This document shows positions 9,269 to 17,267 of a DNA stretch of 64,000 nt, piece after piece; position 1 is the stretch's first letter; the number at the start of each line of letters is the position of its first letter. The notes below the pieces were generated by a model. That model was not told the DNA's origin. It searched no databases and was given only the letters and a program-made list of their open reading frames with translations. Location of the stretch: NCBI GenBank assembly GCA_030388825.1, contig CP128835.1, positions 1,730,001-1,794,000 of the forward strand. The letters run 5' to 3'. A program made the position numbers and the translations under genes. Origin of the DNA: Rossellomorea sp. AcN35-11 (GTDB lineage: Bacteria > Bacillota > Bacilli > Bacillales > Bacillaceae_B).

Positions 9269-10033
9269 ATGAAAGAATACAAAGGGTATTTAATTGATTT
9301 AGACGGCACGATGTATAGAGGGAAAGAACAGATCGAAGAAGCGGGTGATTTCGTCAGAAGACTGCAGGAAAAAGGATTACCCTATTTGTTTGTGACGAAT
9401 AACTCTTCAAGAAGGCCTGAACAGGTTGCAGAGAAACTGCAATCCTTTAACATTCCTGCAACGAAGGATCAGGTCTTTACTACATCCATGGCGACAGCGA
9501 AGGTTATCGCACAGGAAAAACCGAATGGAACGGCATATGTGATCGGAGAAGAAGGAATTCGTTCCGCTTTGTTGGAAAATGGCATCACACTACAGGATGA
9601 TAAACCTGACTTTGTGGTAGTGGGGATCGACCGTGACATCAATTATGAGAAGCTGTCCCTCGCTTGCCTGGGAGTCAGAAACGGGGCAACATTTATCTCA
9701 ACCAATGGTGATATAGCTATTCCGACTGAAAGAGGCTTGCTGCCGGGGAATGGCTCGTTGACATCCGTCGTCACTGTCTCAACCCAAACAGAACCGATCT
9801 TTATCGGAAAGCCGGAATCGGTCATAATGGAGCAGGCCCTCTCTGTTTTGGGAGTCCCGAAGGAGGAAACCTTGATGGTCGGGGACAACTATGACACCGA
9901 TATATTGGCAGGAATCAATGCAGGGATTGATACACTCCTTGTCCATACGGGTGTTACAACGAAAGAGGCCCTGCGCTCCAAGCAGGCTCAACCAACCTAT
10001 ACGATTAATACCTTGGATGAATGGGATATCTAG
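9269..10033 (+). CDS. yutF: YutF, NagD-like HAD phosphatase
   Basis: A 254-residue HAD superfamily hydrolase of the NagD (class IIA) type. Motif I DLDGTMYRG starts at about residue 9, motif II TNNSSR follows, and the C-terminal Mg2+ motif is MVGDNYDTDI. Related enzymes dephosphorylate small sugar or nucleotide phosphates; the substrate here is unknown. I chose ATG 9269 because CCGGAGGT lies seven bases upstream; the ATG at 9239 would extend the protein with non-conserved residues. Confidence 0.93.
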   Translation: MKEYKGYLIDLDGTMYRGKEQIEEAGDFVRRLQEKGLPYLFVTNNSSRRPEQVAEKLQSFNIPATKDQVFTTSMATAKVIAQEKPNGTAYVIGEEGIRSALLENGITLQDDKPDFVVVGIDRDINYEKLSLACLGVRNGATFISTNGDIAIPTERGLLPGNGSLTSVVTVSTQTEPIFIGKPESVIMEQALSVLGVPKEETLMVGDNYDTDILAGINAGIDTLLVHTGVTTKEALRSKQAQPTYTINTLDEWDI

Positions 10034-10160
10034 TCATAAGCGGTCACAAAAGATGAAATACAGCTTCAGTCCTTTTAAGCAATGAATCGTGGAGGCTAAC
10101 CCTACAGCCTCCATGTTCAATAGTCTCATGTCAATGTATAGAATTTTAGCACATTATGAA

Positions 10161-10189
10161 TAGACAACCATCGTCTGTAAAAGTAAAAT
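10161..10189 (+). promoter_or_regulatory. Candidate SigA promoter of non-coding transcript
   Basis: TAGACA (10161-10166), 17 bases, TAAAAT (10184-10189): each hexamer is one base from consensus with optimal spacing. No gene starts downstream before a terminator at 10312. Confidence 0.55.
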
Positions 10190-10195
10190 AGAGCT

Positions 10196-10338
10196 AGTGT
10201 TAAAAGAAGTAATCAATATACTATTTTTACTAAAAGGACCTATGAATGGTTCTTTTGGCTAACCCTTTATCCTCTTCAGAGGTTGTCGCAAGTAAATAGC
10301 AGGAACGAGAAACATACTCTTAGAGTATGTGTTTTTTT
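10196..10338 (+). ncRNA. Candidate small RNA or structured leader, unknown family
   Basis: Predicted transcript of about 140 nt from the promoter at 10161-10189 to the terminator at 10338. It contains three hairpins in tandem: AAAAGGACC/GGTTCTTTT with a 7-base loop (about 10234-10257), a small CCTC/GAGG stem around TTCA (about 10271-10282), and the terminator hairpin. No internal ORF of useful length is present; the only ATG frame is six codons. I do not recognise a known riboswitch or sRNA. The stems and promoter are seen directly; transcription is inference. Confidence 0.45.
10312..10338 (+). terminator. Intrinsic terminator of candidate sRNA
   Basis: A perfect 8-bp stem ACATACTC/GAGTATGT with loop TTA followed by GTTTTTTT. 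It lies far from any upstream coding stop (278 bases after yutF). Confidence 0.8.
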
Positions 10339-10633
10339 CCTCCAACTAACTTTTCCATTACACAAATCTGGGTACTAAGATGGGCCATGGAGACCTAACC
10401 TGAAATGCAACATGAGATGATTAAATTTTATTGAAGAAAATTACGGAATGAAGTGTAAAGGTACTAAACATGGGTAAACATCATAGGTAGTAGGGGACTT
10501 TTAGATACCTTTTCAATTTCTAACTATTCTTTACGAATGCAAACAGCTTTAAGATTGAAAGTCACAGTTTCTTATTTTGATTTTCGAAACATTCATGTCA
10601 TTTCTAAAGAATACTTAAAAGGGTAGTGAGGTA

Positions 10634-10885
10634 ATGAGTATTACAGTTACAGGACTTGTCGGAAAGAAGATAAGGCACCATAGAAGAGCAAAAGAAATCA
10701 CCATACAAGAATTAAGTCACAAATGTGGATTGACGGTTAATTATATTTCGTTGATTGAAAAGGGTGAGGCAAACCCTTCTCTAAACAAGTTGAACGCCAT
10801 AGTATGTGCCTTAGAGGTACAGTGGGAAGATATCATGCCAACTTGTGAGGAACATCAGGACATTTACAACCAAACGATCCTTTAA
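10634..10885 (+). CDS. Small XRE-family transcriptional regulator
   Basis: An 83-residue single-domain Cro/CI-type HTH protein. The helix-turn-helix spans residues about 22-50 (ITIQELSHKCGLTVNYISLIEKGEANPS). The start ATG 10634 is preceded by GGTAGTGAGG. There is no C-terminal effector domain. Its stop overlaps by four bases the stop of a convergent Sda-like gene (10882-11004). It has no counterpart at this position in B. subtilis, so this patch between yutF and yutG is accessory. The target is unknown. Confidence 0.85.
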   Translation: MSITVTGLVGKKIRHHRRAKEITIQELSHKCGLTVNYISLIEKGEANPSLNKLNAIVCALEVQWEDIMPTCEEHQDIYNQTIL

Positions 10886-11004
10886 CGAACTAATTTACTC
10901 TTGTCAATTTCTTGTTCAATCAGAAAGATGAAATCGTTACTGAGCTTTAACTGTTTTGCTTGCATATATACATCAATAAGGGCCTTGTCACTCAGGAGCC
11001 GGAT
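10882..11004 (-). CDS. sda: Sda-like sporulation histidine kinase inhibitor, apparent ATC start
   Basis: The minus-strand frame encodes 40 residues, beginning (I)RLLSDKALIDVYMQAKQL and ending IEQEIDKSKLVR. This follows Sda (MRKLSDELLIESYFKATEM... then a DFIELIENEI helix), the antikinase hairpin that blocks KinA autophosphorylation when DNA replication is disturbed. The codon at Sda's Met position is ATC (11002-11004). GAGGTG (11012-11017 on the minus strand) sits exactly seven bases upstream, and an in-frame TGA lies just before, so no ATG, GTG or TTG is available. It is either a rare ATC initiation or an ATG-to-ATC sequence change. It is too short for standard ORF callers. Confidence 0.75.
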   Translation of the reverse strand: MRLLSDKALIDVYMQAKQLKLSNDFIFLIEQEIDKSKLVR

Positions 11005-11110
11005 AAGAATTCACCTCAATCCGTTTCGTGTTCAGGATGTGAAATTCTTTCCACTCTAAGCAAGTGATAGCCTTTATTTGATGTGTATATGGTATTAAAA
11101 TGGTCCGAGG

Positions 11111-11156
11111 TACAATTATATTAATAATTATTACAACTATAATTGTAATGATTATT
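11111..11156. repeat. Large AT-rich palindrome, operator-like
   Basis: Two overlapping inverted repeats: TACAATTATA (11111-11120) with its exact reverse complement TATAATTGTA (11139-11148), and a 34-bp near-perfect palindrome 11123-11156 centred on TTACAA-N6-TTGTAA with matching AATAATTA/TGATTATT flanks. It lies about 110-150 bases upstream of the sda-like start. This could be a repressor operator, possibly for the neighbouring XRE protein. No T tract marks it as a terminator. Confidence 0.6.
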
Positions 11157-11276
11157 ATATAAAATTATTCATTGATGTGCAATCATTAAGTTAGGGAACA
11201 GGAGCTATTTCTGCTAATTGAGTACTATTTTTGGAGAAAATCATGAATGATTATCCAAACTTCTTCTATCACTTAA

Positions 11277-11305
11277 AAATCAGACGACATGTGTCGTCTG
11301 ATTTG
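11277..11305 (-). terminator. Terminator of yutG
   Basis: ATCAGACGAC and GTCGTCTGAT form a perfect 10-bp stem with an ACAT loop, followed on the minus strand by TTTTTAAG, 16 bases after the yutG stop. Confidence 0.85.
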
Positions 11306-11320
11306 AATATTTATATAGGT

Positions 11321-11830
11321 TTATTCTGCGCATTTCGCCCGATGTGCAAGACGGCTTGAAGCGGCTGCTGCAATGGCACCCACGATATCGTCCAGGAAGG
11401 TATGGCACATACCGGACGATTTATCATTTAACTTCTCCAGGATACCGGGCTTTTGTTTATCGATATATCCGTAATTGGTGAATCCGATTGATCCATACAC
11501 ATTCACAATGGAAAAGGCGAGGATCTCATCTACACCATATAATCCTTCATCTACATCAATAATCGATTGAAGCGGTTCTTCCAACTTCTTTTTCTCAGCT
11601 AATATATCAAGTTGAATGCCTGTCAGTATCGCATTCTGTACTTCCCGCTTTGTTAATACACGTTCAACATTATACACACATTCCTCAAGTTCGAGATCAG
11701 GATGATACTTCTGTTGAAGGTACATGACCAGTTGAGCGATGTCTTCAATTTCCACTCCTCTGTCATGCAGCCATTTGCGTGCCGTCTTCTCTAATAAATC
11801 CATTGATTCTTTATCCTTCATCCTATTCAC
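11321..11830 (-). CDS. yutG: YutG, phosphatidylglycerophosphatase A-related protein
   Basis: 169 residues, matching the B. subtilis YutG length. It belongs to the PgpA/YutG family, with conserved segments VDEILAFSIVNVYGSIGFTNYGYIDK and GMCHTFLDDIVGAIAAAASSR; the DD pair near the C-terminus is typical. PgpA enzymes dephosphorylate phosphatidylglycerol phosphate, but the soluble YutG subgroup lacks the membrane helices and its substrate is unproven. It could start at the second Met (MDLLEK...). Orientation as in B. subtilis. Confidence 0.9.
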   Translation of the reverse strand: MNRMKDKESMDLLEKTARKWLHDRGVEIEDIAQLVMYLQQKYHPDLELEECVYNVERVLTKREVQNAILTGIQLDILAEKKKLEEPLQSIIDVDEGLYGVDEILAFSIVNVYGSIGFTNYGYIDKQKPGILEKLNDKSSGMCHTFLDDIVGAIAAAASSRLAHRAKCAE

Positions 11831-12109
11831 CTTTTCTTTGAAAGATTATAAAACCCCTATTTCGATTAGACGAAGCCTTGTTTTACACATATGATACCCA
11901 TTTGAAAAATAGACATAATAATAGCTTCTAATCTCATTCTTGCCCATCTCCGGTTTCAGATATTCATGAATAGATCCGTAAAGCTTGTTTTTATATAAAC
12001 TGTAAGGTTCTGAATGAACTGACTTTAGTGGAAAAGAACAATATGAAAAAGTACTCCGTTGACACGCATCACCTTTTAAAAATGACGGTCCTAGATAGGA
12101 GAGGTCAGC

Positions 12110-13111
12110 ATGTCTCAAGAAATATTAATCAATCATTTTGGTTTGCATCCAGAGCGGGCATTCTTTGATGGAATGATGGATCGATATATGGTCGGGGGAT
12201 TAGTATATAGTATTGTCGGCGTATCGAATATGGAACAGGAAACCCTGGTGGAACTGTACAAATTAGCAGAGCACTTGAAAAGTCAGGGAGACCGCTATGT
12301 GTCAACCTTCGTTCCCAGTATGGAAGGAAGATTTCTCGTTGTAGAAAAAGATAAAGACTATGTGGTCATGCAAAATGAGCACACCCAACCTCCAACTGAT
12401 CAAAAGCTTGGAAGAAAGTTAAGTAAGTTCCATTTCAGGGGACGGACCTTTGAAGAGAAGGTGGAAAAAATCAACCGCATGGGTAAGTGGAAGAGTCTCT
12501 GGGAGACCCGGCTCGCCCAGTTAGAAAAGGCGTACTATCAAGTCATTCAGGATCAGCCGGTTGACGAGTTTGAACGCCGCTTTGCCGAAAGCTATCCGTA
12601 TTACAGCGCTATGTCAGAAAATGCCATTCAGTACTTGGTGGATACGGAGCTTGATGAGGACCCAAAGCCTGAGGATGCAGGTACGATTTGTCATGAACGG
12701 TTCCTTCATTCGACGTGGGGGACGGAAATGCATATCCACTTTCCATTTCAATGGGTGTTCGATCACTGCAGCCGGGACATTGCAGAGTGGGTGAGAGAAC
12801 GATATTTCATGAGAAGCCAAACCTTCCACCCTGAACTTCAGAACTTCATGAAAGAGTATGAGTCCATTACTCCTCTTTCTCCTTTCTCGTGGAGACTGGT
12901 GTATTCCCGACTCTTGTTTCCACTTCACTATTTCGAGTGCATCGAGGAATATTATATTTCCGAATCAGAGCAGAAGAAGAAGATAGTGGAAGAAAAACTG
13001 GAGCGTTATCTGAAGAATTCCCATCATTACGAAGCGTTCCTGTCAGACTTTTATCATTTATCGGAAGTACCGGTTAAAAAATGGGGGATCCCACTTGTAG
13101 GGTGGCTTTAA
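12110..13111 (+). CDS. yutH: YutH, CotS-related spore coat protein
   Basis: 333 residues of the CotS/YutH family, which has an aminoglycoside-phosphotransferase-like kinase fold. Readable family marks include LGRKLSKFHFRGR and TICHERFLHSTWG, the latter where a catalytic loop would be; the classical HGD motif is not preserved, so it is probably not an active kinase. YutH is a spore coat protein in B. subtilis. The start ATG 12110 follows GGAGAGGTCAGC. No signal or membrane segment. Confidence 0.9.
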   Translation: MSQEILINHFGLHPERAFFDGMMDRYMVGGLVYSIVGVSNMEQETLVELYKLAEHLKSQGDRYVSTFVPSMEGRFLVVEKDKDYVVMQNEHTQPPTDQKLGRKLSKFHFRGRTFEEKVEKINRMGKWKSLWETRLAQLEKAYYQVIQDQPVDEFERRFAESYPYYSAMSENAIQYLVDTELDEDPKPEDAGTICHERFLHSTWGTEMHIHFPFQWVFDHCSRDIAEWVRERYFMRSQTFHPELQNFMKEYESITPLSPFSWRLVYSRLLFPLHYFECIEEYYISESEQKKKIVEEKLERYLKNSHHYEAFLSDFYHLSEVPVKKWGIPLVGWL

Positions 13112-13203
13112 TATCCATGTCCCAACCATGTTCATCAGGGAGAGAAAAGGCCTTTGCTTTTGTGCTAAACTGTAAAAAAGAAAAGCGAAGGTAGGGACTA
13201 CAT

Positions 13204-14163
13204 ATGAGGCCATCCATCTATATCACAAGAAAACTTCCCGAATCAATCATTGCCCCCTTACAGGCTCAGTTTGAAGTCGACATGTGGGAGGATGAGGATG
13301 TTCCTGTACCAAGGGACATTCTCCTCCATAAAGCAGAGGCTTCCTCTGCGCTGCTTACGATGCTTTCGGATAACGTTGATCAGGAGCTGATACAGAATTC
13401 TCCTTCATTGAAGGTGGTGGCAAATCTTGCTGTCGGCTATGACAATATTGACCTTGAAGCGGCAAAGCAAAGAGGTGTAATCATTTGCAACACACCTGAT
13501 GTATTGACGGAAACAACGGCTGATTTAACCTTTGGTTTATTAATGGCAACGGCGAGGAGAATCGTTGAGGCAGACCGTTATATCAAGGAGGGGAAATGGA
13601 AGAGCTGGTCCCCCCTATTATTGGCTGGTTTAGATATTCATCAGAAAACGTTGGGGATTGTCGGAATGGGAAGCATCGGGGAAGCGGTGGCAAGAAGGGC
13701 GAAAGGATTCAATATGGAGGTCCTGTATCATAATCGTTCCAGAAAGAAAGAATCTGAACAGCGTCTTGGTGTTCATTATGCAACCTTTGAAGATCTTCTG
13801 AAGCGTTCTGATTTCGTCGTTGTTCTTGCTCCTCTCAATGAGGGGACATTGGGCATGTTCCAGATAGAACAATTCACCGTGATGAAGGAGACCGCTATTT
13901 TCATCAATGCAGCCCGTGGGGCAATCGTCAATGAAGAGGCGTTGGAAAGAGCGATCGTAACGGGGGAGATAGCAGGAGCAGGACTGGATGTATTCGAATC
14001 GGAGCCCATTGATCCAGACCATCCGCTGCTTGCGTTAGACCAGGTGGTCGCCCTCCCTCATATCGGAAGTGCATCACAAGAAACGCGTTACAGGATGATG
14101 AGTTTATGTGTGGAGAATATTCTCGCTGTCTTAAAGGGGAACGAACCAAAGACATTTGTATAG
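13204..14163 (+). CDS. D-2-hydroxyacid dehydrogenase (glyoxylate/hydroxypyruvate reductase type)
   Basis: 319 residues with the NAD(P)-binding Rossmann signature GIVGMGSIGEAVARR (about residues 149-163). The catalytic Arg (NAARGAIV), Glu (FESEP) and His (LPHIGSAS) of D-isomer 2-hydroxyacid dehydrogenases are all present. Closest known types are glyoxylate/2-ketogluconate reductases (GyaR, YvcT). It reduces a 2-oxoacid with NAD(P)H in the cytoplasm; the exact substrate cannot be read. Start ATG 13204 follows GAAGGTAGGG. It is single-gene, ended by the terminator at 14171. Confidence 0.9.
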   Translation: MRPSIYITRKLPESIIAPLQAQFEVDMWEDEDVPVPRDILLHKAEASSALLTMLSDNVDQELIQNSPSLKVVANLAVGYDNIDLEAAKQRGVIICNTPDVLTETTADLTFGLLMATARRIVEADRYIKEGKWKSWSPLLLAGLDIHQKTLGIVGMGSIGEAVARRAKGFNMEVLYHNRSRKKESEQRLGVHYATFEDLLKRSDFVVVLAPLNEGTLGMFQIEQFTVMKETAIFINAARGAIVNEEALERAIVTGEIAGAGLDVFESEPIDPDHPLLALDQVVALPHIGSASQETRYRMMSLCVENILAVLKGNEPKTFV

Positions 14164-14170
14164 TCAAAAA

Positions 14171-14206
14171 AAGCAGCCTGTATCCAGTGAAGGATACAGG
14201 CTGCTT
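14171..14206 (+). terminator. Bidirectional terminator, dehydrogenase / yutI
   Basis: A perfect 15-bp stem AAGCAGCCTGTATCC/GGATACAGGCTGCTT with a 6-base loop between convergent genes. Confidence 0.88.
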
Positions 14207-14217
14207 CAAAAATGGTA

Positions 14218-14454
14218 TTAGAATACTTGCTCTACTTCAACGATACCAGGGACTTCTTCCACTAAGGCGCGCTCGATACCTGCTTTTAATGTGATGGTCG
14301 AACTTGGGCAGCTTCCGCATGCCCCCAGCAGGCGCAGTTTTACGATCCCGTCTTCAACGTCTACAAGTTCACAGTCTCCACCATCGCGAAGCAGGAACGG
14401 TCGTAATTTATCTAATACTTCCTGAACAGGTGCAATCATTTCGTTTTCAGCCAT
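14218..14454 (-). CDS. yutI: YutI, NifU C-terminal domain Fe-S scaffold/carrier (Nfu)
   Basis: 78 residues comprising only the NifU-like domain. The CX2C motif ([10 protein letters not shown]) binds a [4Fe-4S] cluster bridged across a dimer in Nfu proteins. It delivers clusters to target enzymes. Start ATG 14454 is preceded by AAAGGAGTAG. It forms an Fe-S group with yutM further along. Confidence 0.94.
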   Translation of the reverse strand: MAENEMIAPVQEVLDKLRPFLLRDGGDCELVDVEDGIVKLRLLGACGSCPSSTITLKAGIERALVEEVPGIVEVEQVF

Positions 14455-14651
14455 AATTATCTACTCCTTTCCTTACTCTCTATTATAATGACATATTCAC
14501 AAAAAATCTATCAACCTGCAAACTATTGGGAATTTCTTTTCGGGAATTTTTCTACAGTAAGCTTCTCGAGAGAAAATTGATACATTCTTGTTCCAACCGT
14601 GCTGCTTTTTTTGTAAAATATACAAAAGAGGGAAACAAAGGGGAGAGAAAG

Positions 14652-14978
14652 ATGGAGCGTAAACCTGTTGAAATGCACGTATATGGTGCGGAAATCCTGT
14701 GTCCAAGCTGCGTGAATTTGCCGTCATCAAAGGAAACATACGAATGGCTGGAGGCTGCCGTCAGTCGCAAGTACCCAAACCAGCCCTTTGTCATTAAATA
14801 TGTAGACATTCATAACCCGCCAGATGAGGAAGCTGTAAAGCAGTTTGCTGAACGGGTGATTGAAGAGGATATGTTTTATCCAATTGTCCTGTTAGAAGGG
14901 AATATTGTCGGCGAAGGCAACCCGAAATTAAAGACCATTTATTCTGAGTTAGAGAAATACGGTTATAAAGCCGTTTGA
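14652..14978 (+). CDS. yuzD: YuzD family thioredoxin-fold protein
   Basis: 108 residues of the YuzD (DUF1462) family, with the CPSC motif near the N-terminus (ILCPSCVNLPSSKETYEWL) and YPIVLLEGNIVGEGNPKLK at the other end of the fold. This looks like a disulfide or glutaredoxin-like fold; no partner is proven. The start ATG 14652 follows AAAGGGGAGAG. Divergent from yutI as in B. subtilis. Confidence 0.88.
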   Translation: MERKPVEMHVYGAEILCPSCVNLPSSKETYEWLEAAVSRKYPNQPFVIKYVDIHNPPDEEAVKQFAERVIEEDMFYPIVLLEGNIVGEGNPKLKTIYSELEKYGYKAV

Positions 14979-15033
14979 TGGGGATCATGATCTTTGAAAA
15001 TCGCGGTGATAAAACCTGACATTCTTCAAATAT

Positions 15034-15065
15034 AAAAAAGAACCGCAATCCGCGGTTCTTTTTTA
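15034..15065 (+). terminator. Bidirectional terminator yuzD / yutJ
   Basis: AAAAAAGAACCGC pairs with GCGGTTCTTTTTT around a 5-base loop between convergent genes. Confidence 0.88.
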
Positions 15066-15067
15066 TA

Positions 15068-16136
15068 TCATCCATTATGATATTTATACATCCACAACAC
15101 ACCGGACTTCAACAATCGAGCGACACGGCCCGTGATGGAGCGTTCATTTACAAGTCCGAATCCATGTTTCTTTCCGAGTGACCCGAGGATTCCCTTCAGC
15201 TTGATCTTAGGCAGCTCCTCTGGAAGCGGTTCATTCTTCCAACGTTTAAGTAGGACTGTGACGATTTGTTCCGCTTGTCCTTCAGCAAGCTGGGCACTTG
15301 GGGCTTGAGGAAGGCTTGCACAGTCACCAACCACATAAACATTCTCATCCTGGGGGAAGGTTGTGATACTTTGTCAGAATAACGCGACCGCTTGCATCCT
15401 TTTCAACATCCATATCACGAACGACTTTACTTGGCTGAATTCCTGCAGTCCAAACGATGGCGTCGCAGAAAATCTGCTCTTCGTGGTTATGGAGGGTGTT
15501 TGGCTCCACTTTCGTAATATTCGAGCCATTGACGATGTCTACGTCATTTTCGTCGAACCATCCATGTACGTATGAGCTTAAACGTTCAGGAAAGGCATTG
15601 AGGATACGTGGACCACGGTCGAATAATTTAATTTTTAAATCAGAACGGCTTTCGCGAAGTTCACTTGCTAACTCAATCCCGCTCAAACCTGCTCCAACGA
15701 TCCCAACAATGGAACCTGCTGGAAGGTTACAGAGTGTCTGGTACGTTTTACGGGATTTTTCAATCGTTTGGATCGAGTAAGTATGTTCATCGGCACCAGG
15801 GACATTGTGATATTTATCCTCACACCCAAGTCCAATGACCAGATCATCGTAAGGGACCGGATCCTGGTCCTTCATATGAACGAGCTTGTTCTCTATATCC
15901 ACTCCGGAAATATCTCCATATACATAGGATAATCGGGCATGTTCCGGGAATGATACGCGTACATGTTGATCCGAAATCGTACCTGCGGCTAACGCGTAGT
16001 ACTCTGTCTTAAGACAGTGGTAAGGATTTCGGTCAATCAGGGTAATGGATACATCTTCAGGTAATTGATTGGGTAATAAGCGAAGAAGAACGCGCATGTT
16101 CCCATATCCTCCGCCGAGCAGCACTAATTGTTTCAT
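15068..16136 (-). pseudogene. yutJ: YutJ, NDH-2-like NAD(P)/FAD oxidoreductase, one frameshift
   Basis: Two minus-strand frames (16136-15345 and 15334-15068) make one type-II NADH dehydrogenase-like flavoprotein of about 355 residues. FAD motif GGGYGN opens it and a second Rossmann GIVGAGLSGIELA lies mid-protein. The FAD-contacting VYVVGDCASLPQAPS comes right after the joint. Removing one G from the G5 run at 15352-15356 restores ...KYHNLPQDENVYVVGD. Start ATG 16136 follows AAAGGGGAAA. The frame break looks like a homopolymer error; the gene is otherwise intact. Confidence 0.87.
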
Positions 16137-16462
16137 GAAAATTTCCCCTTTTTGCACTCTACATTATTGTTGAAATAGTGTGTTTGTATATGATGATATC
16201 CCTCTAATGGTGTGGGACAGGATTCAAAGGACATCGTGCGAAAACGTGTCCTGTAAAGTAAGCATTTTCAATATGAAGCATATATCGGGTAAAGCCTGCA
16301 TTAATAAACCTATTAACATTAAAAGTATATCGAAATAACAGGGTTTTCACAACAGAAATAAGCGAAAATGTTCACAATCTGTTATACCATTAGACGGAAC
16401 CCAAATGATTGACGATAAGGGTAAAAAAAGGTAGCATAACAAAGAGTAGTGAGGTGATGGAA
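16137..16462. other. Divergent intergenic region yutJ-yuzB
   Basis: About 325 bases without a gene. Toward yuzB there is TTGACG (16409-16414), 17 bases, TAGCAT (16432-16437), a moderate SigA-like promoter. Nothing else is clear. Confidence 0.4.
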
Positions 16463-16699
16463 TTGAAACCTATTATAGAATTTTGTATAAGCAATCTTGC
16501 TAGCGGTGCGCAAAAAGCGCTTGAAATATTAGAGAGAGACCCCAACCTTGATGTCATAGAGTACGGATGCCTGGGATACTGTGGAAAATGTGCCCAATCC
16601 TTTTATGCTCTCGTGAATGGGGAAGTCGTGACAGGGGACACACCTGAAGAACTGGTGGATCATATCTATCAATTCCTTGAAGATAATCCAATGTTCTAA
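16463..16699 (+). CDS. yuzB: YuzB family protein
   Basis: 78 residues when begun at TTG 16463, the same length as B. subtilis YuzB and matching its MNPIIEFC opening (here (M)KPIIEFC). GAGGTG lies six bases before this TTG but only two bases before the alternative ATG 16457. DUF1450 family; cysteines in EFC and [10 protein letters not shown] suggest metal or redox chemistry, unproven. Confidence 0.88.
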   Translation: MKPIIEFCISNLASGAQKALEILERDPNLDVIEYGCLGYCGKCAQSFYALVNGEVVTGDTPEELVDHIYQFLEDNPMF

Positions 16700-16723
16700 A
16701 ACAAAATGGATCATATCCAATCA

Positions 16724-16764
16724 AAAAGGAGTGCCGGATCATTAGATTCCGGCACTCTTTTTTC
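16724..16764 (+). terminator. Terminator of yuzB
   Basis: AAAAAGGAGTGCCGG pairs with CCGGCACTCTTTTTT. Confidence 0.87.
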
Positions 16765-16951
16765 ATGCCACATGATGCATTGCGCAAAAAATGGGATGGT
16801 CATCAGTGGGGTGAGACTGGGAAAATTTACGAATAATCCATACTAAATCAAAATAAGTATGTACAAAGACTCATTGTACAAGTTCAGTGGAACACTTGGA
16901 TGATGAATCAAGCTCTGGATTGGGGCTGATCATTTGTATAAGGATCGTTTT

Positions 16952-17113
16952 ATGAGTGCCGTCATTTTACTGCTGTTTATCTTACTGGTTGTCCATATAA
17001 TCCGCATCATTCTTCATGTCAGAATATACGTTGTATATAGTATGGGGATCGGTCCTGTTTTCTTAATCGGGCTGATCATTTTCCTCATTGTCTTCCTTTA
17101 TTTCAAAGCTTGA
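16952..17113 (+). CDS. Candidate 53-residue two-helix membrane protein
   Basis: ATG 16952 to TGA 17113 encodes 53 residues: helix VILLLFILLVVHIIRIIL, a short basic/aromatic linker HVRIYVVYSMG, then helix PVFLIGLIIFLIVFLYF ending in KA. AAGGAT lies about eight bases upstream, a modest ribosome-binding site. It precedes the anti-sigma-like gene by 154 bases. I recognise no family; the hydrophobic pattern rather than homology is the support. Confidence 0.5.
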   Translation: MSAVILLLFILLVVHIIRIILHVRIYVVYSMGIGPVFLIGLIIFLIVFLYFKA

Positions 17114-17267
17114 AGATCGGATGTTTATTTTCAGGGTTCATTTGATGGGCGCTTTTCTCATGATTGCGTCCTATTTTGTGATGATATCTTTATGGAAAAA
17201 GTGATTGTCCAAAAAGGAATCATTTGAAATAATTGGTATTACATATGAGTGGGGGGGGAATCGGGAA

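Larger units (their letters stand above)
10034..10633. other. 600-bp intergenic region with candidate sRNA
   Basis: No ORF with a plausible ribosome-binding site. Directly after yutF a GGAGGCT/AGCCTCC hairpin (10091-10112) lacks a T tract. A promoter-like pair and three hairpins ending in a terminator lie at 10161-10338 and are listed separately. From 10339 to the XRE gene I see AT-rich sequence with no clear feature. Confidence 0.5.
11005..11320. other. Intergenic region upstream of sda-like gene
   Basis: About 315 bases with no gene. It contains the large AT-rich palindrome at 11111-11156 and the yutG terminator at 11277-11305. The region should hold the promoter of the Sda-like gene on the minus strand; no convincing -35/-10 pair was found. 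Confidence 0.5.

Noticed and set aside
10271..10338. preQ1 or other known riboswitch
   Set aside because: A few bases resemble but the pseudoknot core and conserved A-rich tail are absent.
11846..12118. 90-codon minus frame upstream of yutH
   Set aside because: Lies in the yutG-yutH gap, no SD, no family, low-complexity composition.
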